Both the position numbers and the translations under genes were made by a program. The notes under the pieces are model-generated. The model did not search any database and was not told the DNA's origin. It worked only from the letters and a program-made list of their open reading frames with translations. This document shows positions 7,263-8,426 of a stretch of DNA of 8,426 bases, in pieces; positions within the stretch are counted from its first letter, which is position 1, and each line of letters opens with the position of its first letter. The DNA comes from Opacimonas sp964559075 (GTDB taxonomy: Bacteria; Pseudomonadota; Gammaproteobacteria; Enterobacterales; Alteromonadaceae), in contig CAZLGJ010000117.1 of NCBI GenBank assembly GCA_964559075.1, positions 1 to 8,426 on the forward strand. The letters run 5' to 3'.

Positions 7263-7268
7263 CAAATA

Positions 7269-7272
7269 ACCT
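7269..7272 (-). promoter_or_regulatory. Shine-Dalgarno-like AGGT before the HD-GYP gene
   Basis: AGGT on the - strand is separated by 6 bases (TATTTG) from the ATG at 7262-7260. It favours that ATG over the TTG one codon upstream. Confidence 0.45.
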
Positions 7273-7316
7273 ACGGATACAAAGTGATTGCTTTAAAATG
7301 CAACTCACATCTACGC

Positions 7317-7343
7317 GTTGAACAAAAACTAACGTTGTTCAAC
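7317..7343. repeat. perfect 9-base inverted repeat GTTGAACAA-N9-TTGTTCAAC
   Basis: The arms are at 7317-7325 and 7335-7343, with the 9-base spacer AAACTAACG. It lies 55 bases upstream of the HD-GYP ATG and about 120 bases after the stop of the Hpt gene. No T-run follows on the - strand, so it is not an obvious intrinsic terminator. The 18-base centre-to-centre spacing of the arms, close to two helical turns, would suit a dimeric repressor or activator. A small RNA hairpin is the alternative. Confidence 0.45.
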
Positions 7344-7464
7344 TAAGATCGCGATTTGCACGACCGGACTTCGTTGATTCTTGTCGTTTGCGGTAATGTC
7401 GGATGTTCGAAAGTCTCCGATTGTGTGGGCTACGGTGGCTCAAACAGGAGGTGACGGGAAAGCA

Positions 7465-8426
7465 CTACGAACTTGCACCTTCAACGGTAGATTCGCTCAA
7501 GTCATCAATGACGATGCTCGACCCCATCTGCCAAAGTTTGTCGATCATTCGAATTGTGGTGGCGTGGTCGCCTGATTTCGCTGCTTGTTCAAGTGATTTG
7601 CTTGGCTCAGTAAACTGTGAAAATCCACATGTCCCGCCAGCTCCTTTGAGCCAGTGCGCAACTATCGCGACAGCTTGAAGATCGTTATTGCAGGCTGCTT
7701 GATCCATTTCGAGCAGCTTACTTTCCAACTGAGGTACAAATTCGATCGCAATTTCCTGAAATGCAGGGTCCGTAGGCAAAGACGAGTAAATTGGATTCTT
7801 GATTCCGGTCTTGTCGCTGTTGTGGCATAGTGTGGGACGAATCGGAATCGTGGGCTCTGCGGGTGCCGCTGAAGTCGCGTCAGAATTTAGCATCCCTCCA
7901 CAGCAGTCCAGGAAGGTTCGCATTGCTTCTGTATACCGCGAATCGTCTTTCGATACTGCGGCTTTAATCATTGAATCGAGTGATTTGGCGACGTCACGTT
8001 TTCCGACTAGATTGCATTTGGACTGCAGCTGCTGTGCAGTTTCAATCAGCATGAGTTTGTTGCCTGTATCCCACGCTTTTTCAAATGTTACCAGTGCCAG
8101 TTGCAAGTCGCTAACGAATTCAGCATGTTCTTCGGCACTGACGATCGCGTCTGATCTAGATCCATTGAGCCGATCGGCGCCCGGTGCGGTTGACTGGGCA
8201 GATTCCCCGCTGGCTGTTTCGTTTTTGGTTGGCCCTTTGGCAAGGTCTCGCGATACGTCGTTACTCGGGCCATCCTCAAACATGGCTTTGGTGATCGCGA
8301 GGAAGTTCGAGAAAGATTGTTTCGTAAGTTCCACATCGTGTTCGTCCCTTTGGCAGAGCTCAATCAACGGTCGTAGTGCTTCCTCTACGACAGTGTTGTT
8401 GTTTTGGGCTGAGATCAATGCAAGAT
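7465..8426 (-). CDS. Hpt phosphotransfer protein with a degenerate second Hpt-like repeat, 5' end outside window
   Basis: At least 320 codons are open to the right edge. A TTG at 8418 is the first possible start, but the frame continues upstream of it without a stop, so the gene probably begins outside the window. Residues below count from that TTG. The C-terminal domain (about 225-302) is an Hpt four-helix bundle with phospho-His255 in AHWLKGAGGTCGF (254-266). A second segment (about 100-175) aligns to it without gaps, both beginning EFV at 100 and 226. There the His is replaced by Gln129 (AQQLQSKCNLVG), so it cannot carry phosphate. A Ser/Ala/Gly/Asp-rich linker (about 50-92) separates an N-terminal piece I cannot place. 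The whole could be the tail of a hybrid sensor kinase or a free phosphotransfer protein. The next gene downstream, after 197 bases, is a receiver/HD-GYP protein, its likely partner. Confidence 0.82.
   Translation of the reverse strand, partial: LALISAQNNNTVVEEALRPLIELCQRDEHDVELTKQSFSNFLAITKAMFEDGPSNDVSRDLAKGPTKNETASGESAQSTAPGADRLNGSRSDAIVSAEEHAEFVSDLQLALVTFEKAWDTGNKLMLIETAQQLQSKCNLVGKRDVAKSLDSMIKAAVSKDDSRYTEAMRTFLDCCGGMLNSDATSAAPAEPTIPIRPTLCHNSDKTGIKNPIYSSLPTDPAFQEIAIEFVPQLESKLLEMDQAACNNDLQAVAIVAHWLKGAGGTCGFSQFTEPSKSLEQAAKSGDHATTIRMIDKLWQMGSSIVIDDLSESTVEGASS

Noticed and set aside
7344..7464. Small gene or RNA in the remainder of the 202-base gap after the Hpt gene
   Set aside because: No start with a ribosome-binding site and a convincing frame, no tRNA-like fold and no terminator was visible.

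Overview
This window looks like ordinary chromosome from a free-living bacterium of roughly balanced base composition. The gene style suggests a planctomycete of the Pirellula/Rhodopirellula type: a Gfo/Idh/MocA oxidoreductase, a large GNAT protein, a dihydroflavonol-reductase-like SDR, an HD-GYP regulator of the form I associate with that phylum, and few clear Shine-Dalgarno sites. That assignment rests on remembered family patterns, not a search. I see no rRNA, tRNA, CRISPR array, insertion sequence or phage gene.

Left block (1-4796). Three genes run leftwards: a 374-residue GNAT-fold protein (2540-3664), a ketosynthase-fold protein (1155-2423) and a Gfo/Idh/MocA oxidoreductase (100-1152). 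A further gene may begin at 99 and leave the window. The last two genes are 2 bases apart. An extended SDR reductase (3822-4796) is transcribed divergently across a 157-base spacer. The ketosynthase has the complete thiolase fold but lacks the nucleophilic Cys (now Glu183), the second His (now Asn352) and the C-terminal GFGG loop. It should therefore not condense acyl chains and is better read as a chain-length-factor-like or structural partner. The large GNAT protein belongs, as far as I can tell, to the type that includes the bacterial ceramide synthase. A divergent SDR reductase beside it makes ceramide or another N-acyl or ketolipid pathway the most interesting hypothesis. No serine palmitoyltransferase or acyl carrier protein is in the window.

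Middle (4797-5960). A 106-base convergent spacer shows no clear terminator. It is followed by a leftward tandem-GNAT protein that starts at GTG.

Right block (5961-8426). A response regulator joins a receiver domain to an HD-GYP cyclic-di-GMP phosphodiesterase that carries a 22-residue duplication around a metal-ligand histidine. Upstream on the same strand is a protein, cut by the window edge, that ends in an Hpt phosphotransfer domain preceded by a second, degenerate Hpt-like repeat (His replaced by Gln). These two could form a phosphorelay controlling cyclic-di-GMP turnover. Between them lies a perfect 9-base inverted repeat that may be an operator.
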